This document shows, one piece after another, positions 1-11,814 of a stretch of DNA of 64,000 bases. Where the stretch lies: contig OZ023262.1 of NCBI GenBank assembly GCA_964006375.1, forward strand, positions 91,585,654 through 91,649,653. Direction: 5' to 3'. Every line of letters begins with the position of its first letter. The stretch's first letter is position 1. The notes under the pieces were generated by a model. That model was not told the DNA's origin. It did no database searches and was given only the letters and a program-made list of their open reading frames with translations. The position numbers and the translations under genes are program-made. Source of the stretch: Tillus elongatus. Lineage: Eukaryota > Arthropoda > Insecta > Coleoptera > Cleridae.

Positions 1-181
1 TAAATATCATTTTAAATATCACTTATTAATATAAATAAATAAAAAAAACATTAAAAATTAATATAAAATATAATAATATAAAATTAAAACCAATCTAATT
101 AATTGGCGCCCAACAGTGTGGCATTAGAAAAAAAAATTGAAATCATATAAAAAAATATAATATAAAAAAAAAGCCAATCAA

Positions 182-277
<96 letters not shown>

Positions 278-1102
278 CAAGGTAAAAGCAATTTAGATCA
301 GCCATAGCGTAATTTTAAGTTCAAAAGCATGCAACCGGACCATGTATATATTGACATAAGTTGTGACAAATAATATCAAAACTTCGAGCGATAATGTGTT
401 CAGAACAGCATCACTATAAAAACTCTAAAGTCTGAATGCAAAACGTTTTAAAAAAGACCAGTGTAGTATTAATAATGTTCAGAAAAATTAATAATTAAAT
501 TAATTTTAGTAATCAATTTGTTACAAATAAGAGTAAGTAAGATTATATGTTTGAGTTTGTTAAGGTAAAAAAATGTTGAATTATGAATAATTTATGAAAA
601 GTTTATGTATTTCCACACAGACTTTAAAGAATTTGTTTAAGATTGGCACAAAAGGATTATAGTATTGTAATTAATTAGATTTAAAAATACCGCTCAAAAG
701 GAACATACTTTTGACTAAGGTAGTTCCATTGATAATTAATATTTGGAAGGAAATAATTGTTTTTGAATCATTTTGTTAACCTGCGATGTGATTGGAACTT
801 ATCTAAATCAAGTGGTTAAAAATATTTAAAAACGCTAATTAGCAAGTTTGATTGGTAGTAATAGAAAACAAATGGGAATATCCAGGATTATAGGGAGAAG
901 GAAAGTGAACATCGAAGAAGTAAGAGGTTTTTTAAAAGCTAGGCTGTTAGCAACAACGACAAAAAGTAAATTTTAGACAATGTGGCACAACATTTCAATA
1001 AAAAGTGATAAGTGAGACAGTAACCTGAGATCAGATGCATAGCGAATGCACCACAAGTCCACAAAACCAGTGAAAATATCAATATTATGAGAATATTATG
1101 AT
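1..1102. other. AT-rich non-coding stretch
   Basis: There is no credible coding region here. Positions 187-274 are an uninterrupted TA microsatellite. Positions 104-122 resemble a tRNA-Lys-type retroelement primer-binding site (TGGCGCCCAAC, then a diverged tail), but no LTR can be recognised beside it. Positions 300-1100 are AT-rich and show nothing I can identify. Confidence 0.6.
187..274. repeat. (TA)n microsatellite, 88 bp
   Basis: This is a perfect alternating TA run. Unlike most TA tracts in this window it is not clearly flanked by the conserved module sequence, so it may be an independent microsatellite or a copy whose flanks have decayed. Confidence 0.95.
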
Positions 1103-1232
1103 AATTCTTCTTCCTCTGAAGACGTTGACATGGTCAACGAAACAATGGTAAGGTCTCTGAAATAAGTGTTGTGGTGATTTCAGTTCTCCAAGTGTACTTA
1201 TTAGTGCTCATCACAGGTTCCAGTTTTCACAT
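1103..1232 (+). repeat. Half copy of foldback element (same family as 11192-11420)
   Basis: This stretch aligns along its length with the right arm of the foldback inserted at 11192-11420 (shared pieces include GGTAAGGTCTCTGAAATAAG and GTGTTGTGGTGATTT). It continues into the outer end seen only in the left arm of that copy (RC of TGGAACCTGTGATGAG). Only one arm is present. It contains a hammerhead-like core at 1113-1153. Confidence 0.8.
1113..1153 (+). ncRNA. Hammerhead-ribozyme-like motif, copy 1
   Basis: The core reads CTGAAGA (1116-1122, fits CUGANGA), one unpaired base, a 6-bp stem GTTGAC/GTCAAC with a 3-nt loop, then GAA (1139-1141). A 2-bp AC/GT stem III encloses AATG. CCT (1113-1115) can pair with AGG (1151-1153), which places a possible cleavage after A1150. 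The bulged base after CUGANGA is atypical. Penelope-like and other retroelements are known to carry hammerheads; assignment here is inferred. Confidence 0.35.
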
Positions 1233-1894
1233 AGTGCATAACTTCCAACTAAAACTACTGGAAAAGCATCAGAGAAAGCGTCTATTTCAAATGAATTTTC
1301 TGGAAACATTTGAGCAAAATTCAGTAAAGTGTGGACGCAGTTTGTGCGTTATGTCACCTTTTTAGTAGAAACAATGTGCCGTCTTTTATCAAACTAATTT
1401 TTGTTTGAAAAAATACACAAATTTTGCCAAAAAAACTAGTCTCACTTTCCTGGCCAACGAACCTATCGACGTAATTTACACAAACTACACCAGCCAAGAT
1501 AAAATTATTCACAGAAAGCTTTCTGAGAGAAATTAAAAAAATATTTACATGAACATCTGTAAACAATCTGAAAATTCGCCATTTTTTTTACGAAGACTGG
1601 CTATGTAATTTGATAGCGTCCTATATATGTCATCTCGATTCTTTTGACGAATAATATAATTGAAAACCTCCCTAAATTCGTCATTTTATGGGACTCCGAT
1701 TTCCATTGCTAAAAATAATGTATAACAATTTTTGATTTGTTCCACAATGTAAAAAGTTGAAGAACAATTTAAATAACTCCAAAACAATGAGCGATATGAA
1801 TTTTTTGTCCTTACAAGCATGCATGAAAGTTGGTTGGAGAATGCAATAATGCCAGAACAAAAGGGGTGTTCAATTAAAAAAAGAAAAAGAAAGA
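1233..1894. other. Non-coding, partly diverged repeat
   Basis: No gene is visible. The part around 1390-1500 weakly resembles the interior of the short inverted-repeat elements (phrases such as CTGGCCAACGAACC recur at 41.2 and 42.6 kb). The remainder shows nothing recognisable. Confidence 0.4.
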
Positions 1895-3315
1895 AAACTT
1901 GTATCACCAACGACTTATCAGCCAGCCTGTGATTGTCAACATAATTTTATAAGATGCAGCTCAAAAAACCCTATAAATAATTTTATACTATTTTCCCTTG
2001 TATAATAACGGGTATGTTGAGCTTTACAGTAAAGATGCACCACCCTGTATATATGTAAACATGTAAAAATTGAAATTCAGGGGGGGGGGGTCTAGTACGC
2101 ACTTCTTTGAAGAAATATTTAAAAAATTCTAAGCCGCGGTCTTCTCAATAACGAATTTTTTCTACAAAAGTTCGCGAAAAAGTATAAACTATTAAACCAC
2201 AAACTCTAAAACTAAAACTACTGCCAAATCATCAGAGAAGTGGTCTATTTGAAATTAATTTTCTGCAAATATTTTGGTAAAATGAAGTCTCCGTTTCAAA
2301 TCGCGACTTTGACATTTTAAGAAAAACTATACAATTTTCAAAGTTTTTTTTCTGTTATGTTTTGAAATTTTTGCGTTAAGAAATTTCAATCTTTGTCTGT
2401 AATATACAATAGATTTTGTTATCCACAGAAAACATTTTGGTTTTGTGCATTTCTCTGGTCATCAGGGGTGCCCAACTTTTTAAATGCCTATAACTTTTGC
2501 CCTTCAACTTAGACATCTGAATTTTGGCGTGTGGGGTAGATTTAATACTGTAAAACTAAGTACCAAGTTTGTTTGCCATAGCCTTGTTTTTTTCGGTGAT
2601 AAAAAATGTTCCGAAAGAAAACTCAAACTTTTTCAGGAAAAACTGGTTTGATTTTCCTGGCTAACAAACTTATCCAAGTGACTTAGAAAATGAAGGTACC
2701 TACCAAATTTTATACAAATCAGCCCATTATTTTTTGATATATTTAAGAAAATTCACTACAAGGAAGTTAATTTTATTAGTATCTTGTATAATAATGGATA
2801 TATTGAACTTTATTGATTTTTTTACGAAAATTACCCGAAAATTATATACCATTAAACGATAAGCTCTATAGCTAAAACTACCGTTAAAGCATCAGAGAAA
2901 GGGTCTATTTGAGATTAATTTTCTGGAAATATTTTAGTAAAATAAAGGACAATGAGGGTTGATGCTGAAACTTAAGGGTTTGCAGGACACTTTTCTTGCG
3001 ACATATTCTTTGCATAATGTATTTTTGTTTCAGGTTCTTTGCTTAAATGTTGCCAATTTTCAACTTGCGACTTTGTTGTTTCAACTTGCGACTTTGACGT
3101 TTTGAGGAAAACCCTAATTTTTTCTTCCTTTATATGCCTGTAACTTTTCTCTACTTTACCATACAGACCTAATTTTGGTACATGGTTCACTCTTTTTAAG
3201 GCAAACACGCGTACCAAATTTGCTTGCTCTTGCTTTGTTATTTCTGGAGATATAATTTTTTTTCGAAAGAAAATACAAAATATTTCAGGAAAACCTGAAC
3301 CTTGAGATCCCAAGC
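1895..3315. repeat. TA-element modules without the TA tract
   Basis: This is an assembly of modules that recur through the window. 1895-2064 is the module containing CACCAACGACTTAT (also at 8.7, 13.9 and 42.8 kb). 2210-2350 and 2870-3120 carry the module with GGGTCTATTTGAAAT and TTTTAGTAAAATGAAG. 2450-2760 and 3120-3315 carry the module with CCAAATTTG and TTCCTGGCTAACAAACTTAT. No long reading frame persists, so it is non-coding. A G10 run lies at 2081-2090. Confidence 0.7.
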
Positions 3316-3711
3316 ATCTTCAGGAGTACCAAAATAATGAATAAAAGTTAATATAACATCTAGATTATGCAACAGTTAACACTTACAGCACTGTAACTAA
3401 TTGAAAATCAAAGCCAAAAGCATCGAAACAGAGAAACTCTGTCACAAGGAAATGCAAAAAACAGGAATGTAACAACCATTTTAAAAACTACATGTAACCT
3501 TACGCGAACATTTGTACGTTAAAAACATTCAAAGCCACTTATGAAAAAGCATAAAAAAGAGTTAACAAGGTTAAAATATTAAAAAGGCTTTGAAAAATTC
3601 TCGTATAAGAATTTGGACATCTAACCCCATTTTTTCACGTTAGATACCGACCATAGACCTAAGTGACACTGCAAACTAAGAAACAATCATTGATCATAGA
3701 CCATTGTTACT
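3316..3711. other. No recognisable feature
   Basis: AT-rich sequence without a supported gene. It lies immediately 3' of the Penelope-like fragment on the minus strand and could include its 3' flank, but no repeat boundary or tail can be seen. Confidence 0.4.
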
Positions 3712-4318
3712 CTAAAATATTACATGACTATATATGTTACTTAAATTTTGAATATCTGATTTAGAGTTCATAGTGTCATTTTCAAGACACATTTTCAGAA
3801 GGGAACGTTTTTTCAGATTGGTTTCTCTATCCAATATTTTAACATTTTTAAAATCTGTTATGACCCAAGGTTGACACATGGCGCGCCAATGCACATCTAT
3901 CGGGTCTAACTCTGGAGTCACTCCTATGCTGACTAATCCTCCTAGCAACAGACTGTGAGGTCTGACCTATATAAGAAAGAGAACAATTTTTACAGTCCAA
4001 CTTGTAGACTACATCACGTTGTTTATACACTAGAATTTTGTCCTTGTTGTTAGTGAAAAAGTTTTTGTTGGTCAAATTATTGTATTTAGCCACTTTGATG
4101 TCTGTAAAATCTTTGAAAAGTTTCATAAGTTTGCGAGTTAGTCTACTCATGTAAGGCAACACCGCATATTTAATATTCAATCTTGGGTTAGAGGTGTCCC
4201 TCCCACCATGTACGGGCGTAGAAGGCCTATCAGCTGCTCGGTGAGGTGCAGTTTCGGATGGAACGTTGAAAAGTAGCTTCATCATGTAACTTCTTTTATA
4301 GCCATTCTTCACCATCAT
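3712..4318 (-). pseudogene. Penelope-like retroelement, C-terminal GIY-YIG endonuclease fragment
   Basis: Read on the minus strand, the first part (4318-3848) contains YKLDCKNCSLSYIGQTSQSV followed by RRISQHRSD and CALARHVSTLGH. This is the typical pattern of the C-terminal GIY-YIG nuclease of Penelope-like elements: paired cysteines, a Y-x-G-Q-T core, R and H catalytic-type residues. After a frameshift near 3850-3950 the reading continues with VKILDRETNLKKRSLLKMC and ends at 3712 near SNIYSHVIF, which matches the usual C-terminus of the family. The reverse transcriptase half is absent, so this is a 5'-truncated dead copy. The nuclease would normally nick target DNA for target-primed reverse transcription. 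Family assignment rests on motif recognition alone. Confidence 0.8.
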
Positions 4319-4324
4319 ATCTGC

Positions 4325-4534
4325 AAAACGACATTAAGCTCCATGTTGGAAAGAGGGGTGGGCAATATCCAAAATCGACCTCTTCATTCGCAATATAACA
4401 TTGAATTACATTTTTTCATCATGATGAATAAAACGACATTAAGCTTCATGTTGAAAAAAGTGGTGGGCAATATCCAAAATCCGCTCCTTCATGCCCAATA
4501 TAACATTCAATTTAATTTTTTCATCATGATGTAC
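4325..4534. repeat. Tandem repeat, two units of 105 bp
   Basis: The unit begins AAAACGACATTAAGC at 4325 and again at 4430; both units contain GGTGGGCAATATCCAAAAT and end in TTTTTTCATCATGATG. The two copies differ at scattered positions, so the duplication is not recent. It sits exactly between the Penelope-like fragment and the LINE fragment, and the second unit abuts the first LINE codons. Confidence 0.85.
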
Positions 4535-5550
4535 GCCATCCTGCACTGTGTGCGGGAGAACAAGAGGAGAGGCTACACCAACAAGCGGATCCTCATAGCC
4601 ACAGACAGCCAGCCACACAGCCCTTAAGGCCCTAAGCAGCTCACGGGTAAATTCCAGGCTGGTAAGTGAAAGCCGAGACGAGACGAGTGACCTGGCTGGG
4701 CAGAATGAGGTCACCCTCATCTGGGTACCGCGTCATTCGGGGGTCAAAGGCAATGAAGAAGCTGATAGTCACGCGAAGAGAGGGTCAGCAGAACCATTAA
4801 TGGGACCAGAACCAGTTCTGGGCGTGACAAAGAGCACTGCCAGGGGAGCCATTAAGTCCTGGGTCAGAAACGAACACAAAGTGAACTGGGCAGACTGTCC
4901 AGGTCTCAGACATTAGAAGGTAGTAATTGGGGAACCCAGTTCAAAGAGAGCTGTGGAGCTGCTAAATCTTAGCAGAGGATAGCTCAGAAATATAATAGGA
5001 CACTTGACGGGACACATTGCCGCCAAGAAACATCTGCATAAAATGGGACGGTTCGAGGGGGACCTGGCAAGCAGACTCTGGGGCGAGGGGGAGGAATTAC
5101 CCCAGCACATCTTGTGCGAGTGTAAAGCTCTGGACTGCAAAAGACAACTAATCTACGGTCAGCCTAGACCGGAGACAGAGCAATATAAAACTTCACCTTA
5201 CCAATTGCTGTGCAGACTAGTTCAGGGCACAGTGGTTTTGGAATGGGTGGAGTAGAAAAGACAAAGGACATGCACAGTAAGCCAAAGGTTGCACTGCTAT
5301 CGGGATGGCAAAGACGCGGACTAGCCCTGAGGGAAAAAAACATAAATTTCTAATATTAAACCTTCTTTCGAACAACTTTGCCCTGCAAGACAGGCCCGAG
5401 AGAGTCACTAGTAATTATTATTATATCTTGTTTTTAATTTAACATTGATAAGTTAACTATTAAATACATTGTGCAGTACTGATATAATTCCATATAAGTA
5501 TATTCTGTTGCTTTGCAGTAAATAAAATAATGTTTTAATAATAATAATAA
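4535..5550 (+). pseudogene. LINE 3' end: RNase H, C-terminal zinc knuckle and (TAA)n tail, copy 1
   Basis: The sequence starts inside an RNase H domain (MYAI-like helix, ILIATDSQ with its catalytic D) and runs to the ...H-SGVKGNEEAD block (H at about 4737). A C-terminal HKMGRF...C...C..H....C region follows, ending at the TAG near 5253, as in I/R1-like non-LTR elements with an RNase H. It is the same family as 30757-31617. A 4-bp insertion (near 4613-4618) and several stops break the frame. The 3' UTR runs to a (TAA)n tail at about 5531-5553, a tail type known for I-like LINEs. It is 5'-truncated and inactive. Confidence 0.8.
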
Positions 5551-5555
<5 letters not shown>

Positions 5556-5639
<84 letters not shown>

Positions 5640-5640
5640 C
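5556..5640. repeat. (TA)n followed by (TG)n microsatellite
   Basis: A TA run to about 5610 changes into a TG run to about 5638. It directly follows the LINE (TAA)n tail and may have grown from it. Confidence 0.9.
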
Positions 5641-6349
5641 TGTGTGTATGTATGTAATATGCTCGCCACTCGCTGATTGAAAATCGCTGCTATACAGGCT
5701 ACTCAAAAATTTTTAGCGGATATTCTGTCTAGTAGGGTTTTAAAAGTAAGTATAAGTCAGTCGACTTCTAAACTTTTTCGGGACACGGTCCAAGTTCGCA
5801 GGACAGCCTGTACAAAGTACACATAATATGTTCATTTTGTTAAGTTGTCAAGCGTGCAAATTTTCAACAAAAGGACTTTACTTAAATGAGTGGCAATGTT
5901 TTGTTTTCTTAGAGACGCGCATAAATATGAACTACACGAGTACAAACTTTTAGAGAATAGCTGGAGAAATGAGAACAAATTGTTACATTAATTTATATGC
6001 CGTCTTGGAAACATGCAATTTAGTAGAGTTTTGGGTTTTGTTTTATGTGACAGTTTAAAAGATAAGAAAGAAACTGTACGTAGCAACTTTGCAAGTATGG
6101 CTTAGAATTTTCCCATAAACAAGAGATAGCACAATGTGAGACGGAGTAACCAGTGTACAACCCTGTTTTGCATTAGCAGGTGCTGACATGCACTTGTGAT
6201 ACAAAGTCGACGATAAATAGAAAGCAGTAACTGCTTATGTGTAGGGTAAGTTAGAGAAAGATTCACACCCCTAGGACTGAAAAGGTATCTATGACGTAAT
6301 CAACGCAGTCTCATTGCGGTGTCGCCTTGTCTTCGCAAGCATGATTCTT
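5641..6349. other. No recognisable feature
   Basis: There is no supported gene and no clear match to the repeat modules of the window. Base composition is closer to average than in the neighbouring TA-rich DNA. Confidence 0.4.
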
Positions 6350-6459
6350 TTTTTAGTAAATTTTTGTGAAAAATTTCACTAGGGGGGAAATCCCGACTTT
6401 TGATTTTTTTCAAAATTCAAATTACAATACATATCTGTAGTCAGTTTCAATTTTTATAT

Positions 6460-6542
<83 letters not shown>

Positions 6543-6678
6543 TGAATTCTCTTTAAAAAAAATCACCAATGAGGAGATCCCTACTTTTTTGAATTTTGAA
6601 AAAATTTTCTCAAATGAGCGCGAACTAGGCCCCCTAGAACCCATAACCAGGGTCACTTTCAATTTTTATACGTTTCTG

Positions 6679-6754
<76 letters not shown>

Positions 6755-7010
6755 CACACCGATAACTCAAAAAATAATGGGCCGATTTTGATCAAATTTG
6801 GTACATACTTTTCTTCTGTAAGTGGCTTGGATAAGTTCGTTAGTCAGGAAAAGCGGCCCAGGTTTTCCCGAAAATTTTAGTCTTTTCTTTCGAGAAAAAA
6901 ATTATATCTCCAGAAATAACAAAGTAAGGGCAACCAAATTTAGTGCGCTAGTTTCTGTTATAAAGAGTATCCTATCTACCGAAATTTAGATCTCTGTGTT
7001 AAAAGATAAA
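6350..7010. repeat. TA-element: two left-flank modules, two TA tracts and right flank
   Basis: The left-flank module (GAGGAGATCCC, GAGCGCGAACTAGGCCCC, AACCCATA) occurs in diverged form at 6360-6465 and in good form at 6541-6680. Each copy runs into a TA tract (6466-6539 and 6683-6751). The right flank follows at 6752-6960 with CACCGATAACTCAAAAAATA and TTTTGATCAAATTTGG. The TA tract is thus at a fixed internal position of a repeat. There is no coding capacity; isoleucine-tyrosine reading frames across the tract are artefacts. Confidence 0.85.
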
Positions 7011-8015
<1,005 letters not shown>

Positions 8016-8805
8016 TAATTAATTAAATATGATGCAAGAAGTTAAAACGTATGGTAGGAGTTCAAATGTGAGTGAAAATACGACAATAAATGACTAACAA
8101 GCTCTTAGATATGTGTCTTGCGTTGTTAGTTTCCTTTATTCATTTATCCAAATTTAAGTCTGTAAGTTTAAAGACAAAAAAGTTAGAGGCATTTATAAAA
8201 AAAATTGGGGTTTTCCTCAAAACGTAAAAATTCGCGATTTGAAACGCCAAAATTGTCAACTTTTAGGCAAAGAACCTGAAAGAAATACGTATTATGTAAA
8301 GAGTGTTCTGCAAACTCATAAGTTTCAGCTTCAACCATCAAGGTCCTTCATTTTAATAAAATATTTCCGGAAAATTCATTTCAAATAGACACTTCCTCTG
8401 ATGCTTTGGCAGTGGTTTTACTTAAGTTTATGGATTAACGGTCTATAATTTTTAGCTAATTTTCGTAGAAAAAACTCGTTTATGAGGAGATCGTGGATTT
8501 TTCATTCTAAAAAGATTTCTTTAAATGAGCGCAAACTAGGCCCCCTAGAATCCATATCCAGGGTTACTTTCTGTTTACATATATACAGGATGGCGCATTT
8601 CCACGGTAAAGCTCAATATAATTGTTATTATGCAAGATACGAGAAAAAAATTGTATAAGTTAATTACAGGGTGTCTTGAGCTACATCTTATAAAATTATT
8701 TTGACAATTACAGGTGGCCCATAAGTCGTTGGTGATACCTACAACTGTCTTTTAACATTCCTTATTACATTTTGCATTTTTCATTGAAAAATTATGCATG
8801 TTTGT
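8016..8805. repeat. TA-element modules, no TA tract
   Basis: 8016-8160 shows nothing recognisable. 8200-8460 is the GGGTCTATTTGAAAT module in reverse orientation. 8480-8580 is the left-flank module (GAGCGCAAACTAGGCCCCC). 8585-8800 is the module with CATAAGTCGTTGGTGATAC. Module order agrees with 13.05-14.03 kb. Confidence 0.75.
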
Positions 8806-9127
8806 AAAAAAATCGAGACGCAATAAGTGCGTGTTGGTAGCGACTTTTCATTAAATCATTCAAAATTCAACAACTCAATTTGCTATTAACCTCACGTTCG
8901 TCGGGTAGGAAACGAGTTTTCTCGGAAACATCTTAAGTTTATTTTCGGAAACTTTTTGTACATTTTCAAACAAGTTACTTTGATAAAATATGGTACATGG
9001 TTTCTATTATATAGGTTAAACCAGCGACCAAATTAATGCCTGCTTGCATTAAAGAGTCATATTTGCTATTCAAAACCTTTTTATGAACATTCACTTCCAT
9101 AACGCACTTGCTGCGACCAGACTTTTT
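8806..9127. mobile_element. Short inverted-repeat element (MITE-like), about 320 bp
   Basis: The left end contains GAGACGCAATAAGTGCGTG and the right end CATAACGCACTTGCTGCGACC; reversed, these pair over about 40 bp, giving terminal inverted repeats. There is no coding capacity. The element has inserted into, or recombined with, a pogo-type transposon whose coding sequence stops exactly at its right edge (9129/9130). A TA dinucleotide at each edge could be the target duplication but cannot be proven in AT-rich flanks. Confidence 0.75.
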
Positions 9128-9129
9128 AC

Positions 9130-9769
9130 ACACACACTTGTTTTCACTTGTTTTAATATCGACATTTTCTCTTCAATGGTAAGGCGTTTTCTTTTAATAC
9201 CGGATGCAAACATTGTGTGGACAAGACACTGTTCACCTGCCTCAAATGCGCGTTGATCGAAAACTGATCGGAATAAGGCGCAAGTTTAAGATTTAAACAG
9301 AAAAACAAAAAGCCACACAAATGTGCAGTTTTAACGAACTAACGAAAGTTTATTTCAAGTGTGAAGAGAGACTCTAGCATTGTCTGAGTGGAAGAACCAA
9401 TAAATATTTTGTCTTGTGTTGTGTACAGTAAAATTTATTACCCATTAGTGTCATGTCTCAACCAACAAACATATGCATCTTGTCCTAGTGTGTCTGAATG
9501 CTCATATTTTTAGATAGAGAGGCAAGGAAATTCACAGAAATACTCAGCACTCTTGTTTACTTTCGCACAACTGTGTAACACAAAAAAAAAATGTGAACAG
9601 GTCCGCGCAATAATTACCTCGCTAAAACCGAAATCGTCTAAAAAACAGTCTTGTTAAATCAGAAATATTTTAGCATTGTCTCTTACACAAATGCACTCAA
9701 ACCACCAAAATTTGCTATTTTAATGAGAAGTTCGTTAAATCTACTACTCGTAAAACCCGGACCCTACTG
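9130..9769 (-). pseudogene. pogo/Tigger-like transposon, 5' end only
   Basis: On the minus strand the element begins CAGTAGGGTCC at 9769, next to a TA dinucleotide at 9770-9771, the expected end and target site of Tc1/mariner-superfamily pogo elements. A long leader follows to an ATG at 9214. It encodes a start reading MFASGIKRKRLTIEEKMSIL, the characteristic N-terminus of CENP-B/Tigger-type helix-turn-helix transposases. Only 28 codons remain before the short inverted-repeat element at 9129. The rest of the transposase and the other end are missing. Confidence 0.7.
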
Positions 9770-9771
9770 TA

Positions 9772-10330
9772 TATATGTATGACACCGATAACTCAAAAAA
9801 TAATGAGCCGATTTTGATCAAATTTGGAAGTACCTTCCTTTTACAATGAGCTTGGATAAGTTCGTTAGAAAAATTTTGGATTTCCTCTCGGAAAATTTTT
9901 GTGTCTCCAGAAATACCTGACAAATCTATGACAACCAAGTGTGGCAGGCAGGTTCATATTTTAAAATGTTAACTATGCACCAAGATTCAGATTCCTCAGC
10001 TGGGAAAAAAGTTATCAACTTTTGAAAAAGAATTGGGTGTTACTGGTGGGCAGAAAAACCCACAAGGCCAAACTATTTTTGAGTGGATAACAAAATCTAT
10101 TGTATATTACAGACGAAGTTTTCTTGGTGCAATAAATGACTTTCAAAAATTAATAGTTTTTCTTCTTAAAACGTCGCGATTTGAAATGGCAAAATGGCAA
10201 TTTTTAGACAAAAAACCTGAAACTGATACAGGTTATGTGAACGAAATGTCAAAAGAGGTGCGTTTAAGCCTCAACCGTCATTGTCATTGACCAAAATTAA
10301 CAAGGCTTTCACCAAATTTAGTACGCGGGT
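9772..10330. repeat. TA-element right-flank and interior modules
   Basis: The stretch begins ATGACACCGATAACTCAAAA, the sequence normally found just right of the TA tract, and continues with TTTTGATCAAATTTGG. The interior module follows, including the phrases around AACGTCGCGATTTGAAA. The microsatellite itself is reduced to TATATATG. Confidence 0.75.
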
Positions 10331-10615
10331 TGACATTGTGAAAAGTAAAGCATATTCCAAAATTCCGATCTCATAGTTGAAAGGAAAAGAGATTATGGGC
10401 CTTTAAAATTTAGCGCCGTTGGTGAAACATTACACAATATTCATCATTATATTTGTATTTAGCGATGGCTAAGCTGATCGTTTAAAAATAATAAAATATA
10501 CTAATTTAATCAGTACTTGGCGGCAGCTAGAACTACACTGGCTGTCTCATAATTATAACCCCTATTGGAACCTAAAGCTTTACTACTCCAGATGTACTAA
10601 TAAGATGACAAGTTT
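10331..10615. other. No recognisable feature
   Basis: AT-rich sequence upstream of repeat X; nothing supported. Confidence 0.3.
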
Positions 10616-11191
10616 ATTCAAAGTATACGTAACAATTAATTACAGAATTAGTAGAATTATCAATGAAACACATCCCAATACTGTTTCGGTCTTATATGAC
10701 GTCTTATGTTTATGTTTAAAGATAAGAGAATCTATTTTAGGATCATTTTTATAGAGACTTGCCTTTATTTTGCCAACATTTCTACTGTATTATGCGACAA
10801 CATAATATATCTATGCTGCGCTAAAACTGTAGTTGGGACCGTTCATAAAGCTACAAATATATGGTATTTTAATAATTGATTAAATCCCCCAGTTAAATGA
10901 CAATCACTTGACAAATTTTTAATTTCATGTCGTCTGTCATTTTCTATAATGGCGGCCGAGATTTCACGATTGTTGGTTCGTGTAGCATGTTTTATACCTG
11001 GTATATTTTTAGTTTGGTTACCGTTGATGTATGGTTTATACCTGTTGTATGAATCAATCTACCACTGGCAGTTAACTACTACTCTGTCCGTCAGTTATTG
11101 GATTTTAACCACTAAGTCGTTTCAACACATGTCTTTGGGATTTCATTTTTAATTTAGAAAAAAACTCAACATATTGTATTCCAAATTACTT

Positions 11192-11420
11192 TGTGAAAAC
11201 TGGAACCTGTGATGAGAACTAATAAGTACACTTTGAGAAACCCAAATCACCACAACACTTATTTCAGAGACCTTACGATCGTTTCGTTGACAAAGTCAAC
11301 ATCTTTATAGGAAGATAAATTATGAATTATCTTCCTCTGAAGATGTTGACTTTGTCAACGAAACGATGGTAAGGTCTCTGAAATAAGTGTTGTGGTGATT
11401 TGGGTTTCTCAAAGTGTACT
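11192..11420. mobile_element. Foldback insertion, 229 bp, with 15-bp flanking duplication
   Basis: Two arms of roughly 95 bp read the same in opposite directions (for example AACACTTATTTCAGAGACC near 11252 and its reverse near 11373). The central part is AT-rich. The element is bordered by TATTCCAAATTACTT at 11177-11191 and 11421-11435. The related repeat at 60.3 kb carries the site once and uninterrupted, which shows this is an insertion. The left arm is about 30 bp longer than the right. There is no coding capacity. The right arm contains a hammerhead-like core. Confidence 0.85.
11334..11374 (+). ncRNA. Hammerhead-ribozyme-like motif, copy 2
   Basis: The core reads CTGAAGA (11337-11343), one unpaired T, then GTTGAC/GTCAAC with a TTT loop, GAA (11360-11362) and an AC/GT stem III around GATG. 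CCT (11334-11336) can pair with AGG (11372-11374), placing possible cleavage after A11371. All four differences from the copy at 1113-1153 fall in unpaired positions. The left arm of the same foldback carries a damaged version with CTGA changed to ATAA. The bulge after the core is atypical, so activity is uncertain. Confidence 0.4.
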
Positions 11421-11513
11421 TATTCCAAATTACTTAAAATACACAACATAAGTTTATTTGCACTATTTATAGCCACATGTAAAGTCTCATTCCAGTTACT
11501 CTGATACTTACAA

Positions 11514-11578
11514 AAATATAGCCCTTTCAAAAATATTTTTGTATATTTTTGGGGGGAAAATATTTTTGAGTTACCGCT

Positions 11579-11645
<67 letters not shown>

Positions 11646-11800
11646 TATAACATATAAAATTTTAACGAACCTTGGTTCTAGGGACCCAAATTCGCGCTCA
11701 TCTGAGGATTTTTTTTCAAAACTTTTCATCGTGACCTCTCTATTAGCGAATTTTTCTTAATCAAAATTTGCTAATACCAATCAAAAATATTACTAAGATC
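11514..11800. repeat. TA-element: TA tract and left-flank module (reversed)
   Basis: The TA tract spans 11581-11645. It is preceded by GAGTTACCGCTCGGATA and followed by the reversed flank module (GTTCTAGGGACCCAAATTCG, then CTCTATTAGCGAATTTTTC). Confidence 0.85.
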
Positions 11801-11814
11801 TCTTTGTAAACAAA

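Larger units (their letters stand above)
10616..11513 (+). repeat. Unclassified repeat X, copy 1
   Basis: This segment matches 60259-60905 in opposite orientation over its whole length apart from the foldback at 11192-11420. Shared stretches include TTCAAAGTATACGTAAC, GTTTGGTTACCGTTGATG and CATGTAAAGTCTCATTCC. Neither copy has recognisable terminal repeats or a transposase. Both keep an open frame of about 65 codons (copy 1: 10949-11152) encoding a hydrophobic peptide with LVWLPLMYGLYLLYE. In both cases a TA tract lies at or near the same end, so X may be part of a longer TA-bearing element. Confidence 0.8.

Noticed and set aside
8806..9127. Helitron ends (hairpin with CTRR) for the terminal motif family
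   Set aside because: The same motif appears inverted at both ends of several copies, which indicates terminal inverted repeats rather than a Helitron 3' hairpin.
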